DNA from: CAYRYU01 sp964428355
Lineage (GTDB): Bacteria > Muiribacteriota > Ozemobacteria > Ozemobacterales > Ozemobacteraceae
Reading direction: 5' to 3'
Assembly: GCA_964428355.1 (NCBI GenBank)
Contig: CAYRYU010000001.1
Location: forward strand, 248,001-312,000
DNA: 64,000 nt
Shown here: positions 61,222 to 64,000 of the stretch, piece after piece
Position numbering within the stretch: the stretch's first letter is position 1
Layout of the letters: every line of letters begins with the position of its first letter
Translations under genes and position numbers: made by a program
Notes under the pieces: generated by a model
The model's input: only the letters and a program-made list of their open reading frames with translations
Told to the model about the DNA's origin: nothing
The model's database searches: none

Positions 61222-62751
61222 ATGTTCCCCACAGTTTTCCACAACTTTTCGGGCCGTGATTACCCGGATTATTCGCGGAAGACCTTCGATTCCCTGGTAG
61301 TGGAGAACGGGTTCGTCGTCGACCAGGGATTCGGACTCGAAACCATCTCACGTTACGAGCACCATACGAAACTGGACCTGGGGGAGACGGTCCTGTTTCC
61401 CGCCTTCACCGATTCGCACGTCCATTTCCTTCAAACAGGCCTTACCATGATCGGATGCGACCTTTCCGGAACGCCAAACATCGAAGCGGTTCTGGCAAGG
61501 CTCGAGAAGGCGGCCAATGATGCAGACGGCGAGTGGCTTGTCGCCTGGAATCTTGACGAGACGAACCTCGAAGAGAACCGCTTTCCGTCAATTGAAGAGC
61601 TCGACGGGGTGACCAAGGGCAAAAACCTCTGGATCCACCGGGTCGATCTCCATTCCGCCATCCCCAATACGCGAACCATCGACTGGGCTTCGAGGTTCAA
61701 ACCCGACTCCGGAGTCGAGGGGGGAAGATACCTGAAAGCCGATTACCCCGCCCTCTGGTGTGAAATCCTCGCCAAGATGCCGAAGGAATCGAGGCGCAGG
61801 GCGTTGGAATCGGCTCGCCGAGCCGCCTTGAAAAACGGGGTTACCGCCGTTCACGCCCTGGAGGGCGGTTGGGGCTCCTCCCCGGAGGATGTCGCCATGA
61901 TTGGTGAGTTCCTTCGCGAACCCGGCTTCCATGGAATCGTCTATCACCAATCCGAAGATCCCGCCCTCGCGGAGAAGATGAAATGGCCCCGGCTGGGGGG
62001 GTGTCTTCTGGTAGACGGGTCATTCGGTTCGAGGACGGCGGCCCTGACCGCCCCTTATTCCGACGATCCCGAAACATCGGGTGTCCTCTACCGTGACGCG
62101 GGAAACCTGGAGAAGCTGATCGATCTCTGTTTCGACCGGCATCTCCAGCTTGCAATGCATGCGATCGGTGACAGGGCCATCGAGGTTCTCGTCCGGGCCC
62201 ACCTGCACCAATCCCGAAAACATGGGCCGCCTCCGCTCCAACACAGGATCGAGCATTTCGAACTCCCCAGCGATCAGGCCATCCTCAACGCCCGGGAAGC
62301 CCGGCTGCTCATCTCCGTTCAGCCGGCATTCGAAGCTCTCTGGGGGGGTGGCGGTCGAATGTACGAGCGCCGCCTGGGCCCCGAAAGGGTGAAAAAGACC
62401 AACCCCTTCCGGACCCTCCTCGACAGGGGGATCCCGATCGCGGGAGGATCGGACAGCCCGGTAACTCCGATCGACCCGATGCTTGGAATCCACGGTTTCC
62501 TGAACCACCCGACACCAGACGAGCGGATCGGCATGAATTCCGCGTTCGAAGCGTTCGTCTTCCAGCCCCACCGTTTTTCGGGAGAGTTCACCACCCGGGG
62601 CAGGTTGAAAAAGGGATACGTCGCCGATTTGAACTGTTTCGAGAAAGACCCTTTCCTTGTTCCTCCGGGCGAAATCCGGAACATCCATCCATGCCGGACT
62701 TTCATTGGAGGTTCGGAGTTCCTCCGCGAAAAGGACAAAAAGGAGCCCTGA
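61222..62751 (+). CDS. YtcJ-like amidohydrolase
   Basis: This is a 509-residue protein of the amidohydrolase-3 branch. Metal-site motifs are FTDSHVHFLQTG (HxH), the late His block HAIGDRAIEV, HRIEHFEL, and the final AGGSDSPVTPIDP (Asp). NVHP-like product chemistry is not predictable; relatives hydrolyse N-substituted amino acids, formamides or ring amides. No signal peptide is present, so the protein is cytoplasmic. Its start follows the small membrane protein by 4 bases, and its TGA overlaps the next ATG by one base, so it is in the middle of an operon. Confidence 0.85.
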   Translation: MFPTVFHNFSGRDYPDYSRKTFDSLVVENGFVVDQGFGLETISRYEHHTKLDLGETVLFPAFTDSHVHFLQTGLTMIGCDLSGTPNIEAVLARLEKAANDADGEWLVAWNLDETNLEENRFPSIEELDGVTKGKNLWIHRVDLHSAIPNTRTIDWASRFKPDSGVEGGRYLKADYPALWCEILAKMPKESRRRALESARRAALKNGVTAVHALEGGWGSSPEDVAMIGEFLREPGFHGIVYHQSEDPALAEKMKWPRLGGCLLVDGSFGSRTAALTAPYSDDPETSGVLYRDAGNLEKLIDLCFDRHLQLAMHAIGDRAIEVLVRAHLHQSRKHGPPPLQHRIEHFELPSDQAILNAREARLLISVQPAFEALWGGGGRMYERRLGPERVKKTNPFRTLLDRGIPIAGGSDSPVTPIDPMLGIHGFLNHPTPDERIGMNSAFEAFVFQPHRFSGEFTTRGRLKKGYVADLNCFEKDPFLVPPGEIRNIHPCRTFIGGSEFLREKDKKEP

Positions 62752-63323
62752 TGAACATCAGAAGAACAATTGCCCTCTCGATCCTAGTTTTCTGCCTGGC
62801 AACTTCATCGCAGGCGCAGACCCCAATTCAGACCGAGCCCGACAACCAGGTCAAGGAGTTGATACGGATCGTCGACGGCCTTTTCACCGAATTTGAGGGA
62901 CCGCGCGAGGAGTTGTTCCTCAAGAAGCTGTTCCAGCTGTTTCCCCTCAACGAGACCGCCCAGCTGGGTTTCATGGGCGACGTGGTCAACCTCAAGCAAC
63001 GGCTCGGGACGCCTGTCGGCCACGAGTTCATCGGGTTCCGGAAGGTCGGTGCCAGCAAGATGTATTACCTGCTCTATTTCTTCACCCTGCACCAGGTCAT
63101 GCCCGTCGCGTGGGAATTCACCTTCTATCGGCCCAAGGCCGAAACGCCCTGGCAGATCAATTTCATCCGGCTCCAGTCGGACGACATCTGGGAGTTCCTG
63201 ACACAGACCACCCACCAGTTCGAGGCATTCAAGAACCTCGGGAAGGGGGCGATCAGGAACCCGTCGCTGGTTTCACCCGCCCAGGCAGACCCGGGAAAGA
63301 TCCCCTCGAAGAACGCGAAATAA
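62751..63323 (+). CDS. Exported small protein, unknown function
   Basis: This is a protein of about 190 residues. The ATG at 62751 overlaps the amidohydrolase stop (TGATG) and has AGGAG upstream. A signal peptide (MNIRRTIALSILVFCLATSS, cleavage after QAQ) is followed by a single compact domain. Residues such as LNETAQLGFMGDVVNLKQRL and AWEFTFYRPKAETPWQINFI suggest an alpha/beta fold like the small DUF4019 or NTF2-type periplasmic proteins, but no family can be assigned. Translational coupling ties it to the amidohydrolase. Confidence 0.7.
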   Translation: MNIRRTIALSILVFCLATSSQAQTPIQTEPDNQVKELIRIVDGLFTEFEGPREELFLKKLFQLFPLNETAQLGFMGDVVNLKQRLGTPVGHEFIGFRKVGASKMYYLLYFFTLHQVMPVAWEFTFYRPKAETPWQINFIRLQSDDIWEFLTQTTHQFEAFKNLGKGAIRNPSLVSPAQADPGKIPSKNAK

Positions 63324-63350
63324 CGAGGAAGGGTCTTCCAGTGGCCTGAA

Positions 63351-63430
63351 GGGTCATTCCGACCGGGTCATTCCGACCGGGTCATTCCGACCGGGTCATT
63401 CCGACCGAGTCATTCCGACCGGGTCATTCC
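63351..63430. repeat. Tandem 14-bp array between convergent gene ends
   Basis: GGGTCATTCCGACC is repeated four times exactly (63351-63406), once with one change (GAGTC..., 63407-63420), then partially (GGGTCATTCC, 63421-63430). The last, partial unit contains the stop codon and the last codons of the minus-strand phosphomannomutase gene (TCA at 63424-63426), from which the array seems to have grown. Confidence 0.92.
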
Positions 63431-64000
63431 ATCTCCTTCCAGTCTTCGACTTCACGCACCATCTTCGAGAGAAGCTCATCGGTCCGTTTTTCCATCCTCG
63501 TCTCGACGGAGATGTTCACGAAAGGCTTGTCGGGGTCGGGAAGTATCAGCACCCATTCCTTTTCCGCGAGGAAGATCTTGACCCCGTCCACGAGCTGGGT
63601 GGAGTGCTCCTTGGCGAACTCCATCGCATGCCGCATGACCTTTCCCTTTGCCTCCCAGGGGCACGGGATCTGCCTCGACCGGAGGGAGAACTTCGGAAGG
63701 CCCTGAACGACCTGAGAAAGCGGAACGGGGCTCTTGGCGATCAACTCCAGGAGTTTCACGGCGGACATGAGTCCGTCGAACGTTGGTTGGAAGTCGGGGA
63801 AGATCGTTCCACCCTGGTTGTCGCCGCAGAACACGACCTTGTCGGAAACCGCGGCATTCATGAGGGCGCGGTTGTTCGCCTTGGTCCGGATGATCGTTCC
63901 CTTCGATTCGGCGGCCATCTCCTCGATGATCCCGGTAGCATAGATGGGAACGGCGATCCGGGGTTCGGGAACGAGGTCGAGGATCAGTTTGATCCAGGTC
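63424..64000 (-). CDS. Phosphomannomutase/phosphoglucomutase family, C-terminal part (runs off the window)
   Basis: The 3' 577 bases (192 residues) of a longer gene are open to the right edge; the upstream codons read TWIKLILDLVPEPRIAVPIY before the first internal Met. Characteristic family wording is DNQGGTIFPDFQPTFDGLMS (substrate-binding GExSGH-equivalent loop), LLELIAKSPVPLSQV, DGVKIFLAEKEWVLILPDPD and the late phosphate-binding PFVNISVETR. This form resembles the C-terminal half of fused mannose-1-phosphate guanylyltransferase/phosphomannomutase proteins. The N-terminal part needed to confirm a fusion lies outside. The likely role is making sugar nucleotides for glycans, which fits the GT39- and GT87-like enzymes in the window. 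Confidence 0.8.
   Translation of the reverse strand, partial: TWIKLILDLVPEPRIAVPIYATGIIEEMAAESKGTIIRTKANNRALMNAAVSDKVVFCGDNQGGTIFPDFQPTFDGLMSAVKLLELIAKSPVPLSQVVQGLPKFSLRSRQIPCPWEAKGKVMRHAMEFAKEHSTQLVDGVKIFLAEKEWVLILPDPDKPFVNISVETRMEKRTDELLSKMVREVEDWKEME

Noticed and set aside
63351..63430. CRISPR array
   Set aside because: The units are 14 bp with no spacers between them, so this is a plain tandem repeat.

Overview
The window looks like a chromosomal scaffold from an uncultured Gram-negative bacterium. Its GC content is moderately high, judged by eye. It carries many Sec, Tat and lipoprotein-type exported proteins, a bacterial alpha-2-macroglobulin and a periplasmic-type peptidase set. A run of exactly 100 Ns suggests a metagenome or draft assembly. 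No rRNA or tRNA was seen, so the phylum cannot be fixed. The mix of giant Ig-repeat lipoproteins, TPR proteins, exported peptidases and a peptide transporter would suit a peptide-using candidate-phylum bacterium (Riflebacteria/Ozemobacteria-like is a weak guess only).

Layout. 1-2.6 kb: plus-strand operon with a partial gene, a TctA/DUF112-like permease and a YdjM-type membrane hydrolase, closed by a hairpin terminator. 2.7-8.6 kb: minus-strand cluster of two TPR proteins, a GT39-like membrane glycosyltransferase and a small membrane protein. 9.1-16.8 kb: an alanine/glycine:Na+ symporter with an unusual insertion, then a 1,988-residue alpha-2-macroglobulin. 16.9-21.8 kb: S1/P1-type zinc enzyme, AmpG-like permease divergent from nagB (amino sugar or muropeptide recycling), and an exported phosphatase. 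22.3-30.6 kb: a ~2,797-residue lipoprotein with 8 SbsA-type Ig repeats, 12 repeats of a second Ig-like type and a Kelch domain. 30.8-35.7 kb: overlapping three-gene operon of a dCache-HAMP sensor without output domain, an ADP/ATP-carrier-like protein fused to HEAT repeats, and a PhnD-type binding protein. 35.8-39.5 kb: a second Ig-repeat lipoprotein broken by the assembly gap.

40-49.5 kb: a cysteine-rich exported protein, a GT87-like mannosyltransferase, a RAYT transposase element, and a GC-rich overlapping operon (CHASE2 protein with a decayed cyclase-like tail, SH3 protein, M48 protease). These are followed by a Tat-exported DUF362 protein next to what reads as a natural NapH-NapG fusion polyferredoxin. 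49.5-52.3 kb: a beta-CASP nuclease and two small unknown proteins. 52.3-59.8 kb: a peptide-use operon in the order POT transporter, exported PepF, exported PepT, TldD, TldE. 59.8-64 kb: an exported PIG-L deacetylase, a three-gene amidohydrolase operon, and the 3' part of a phosphomannomutase-family gene.

Candidates for something new are the DUF362/NapHG pair, the CHASE2-pseudocyclase/SH3/M48 operon, the dCache/NTT-HEAT/PhnD operon, the exported peptide-degradation operon, and short tandem arrays that sit on gene 3' ends. No CRISPR array, prophage or restriction system was seen.
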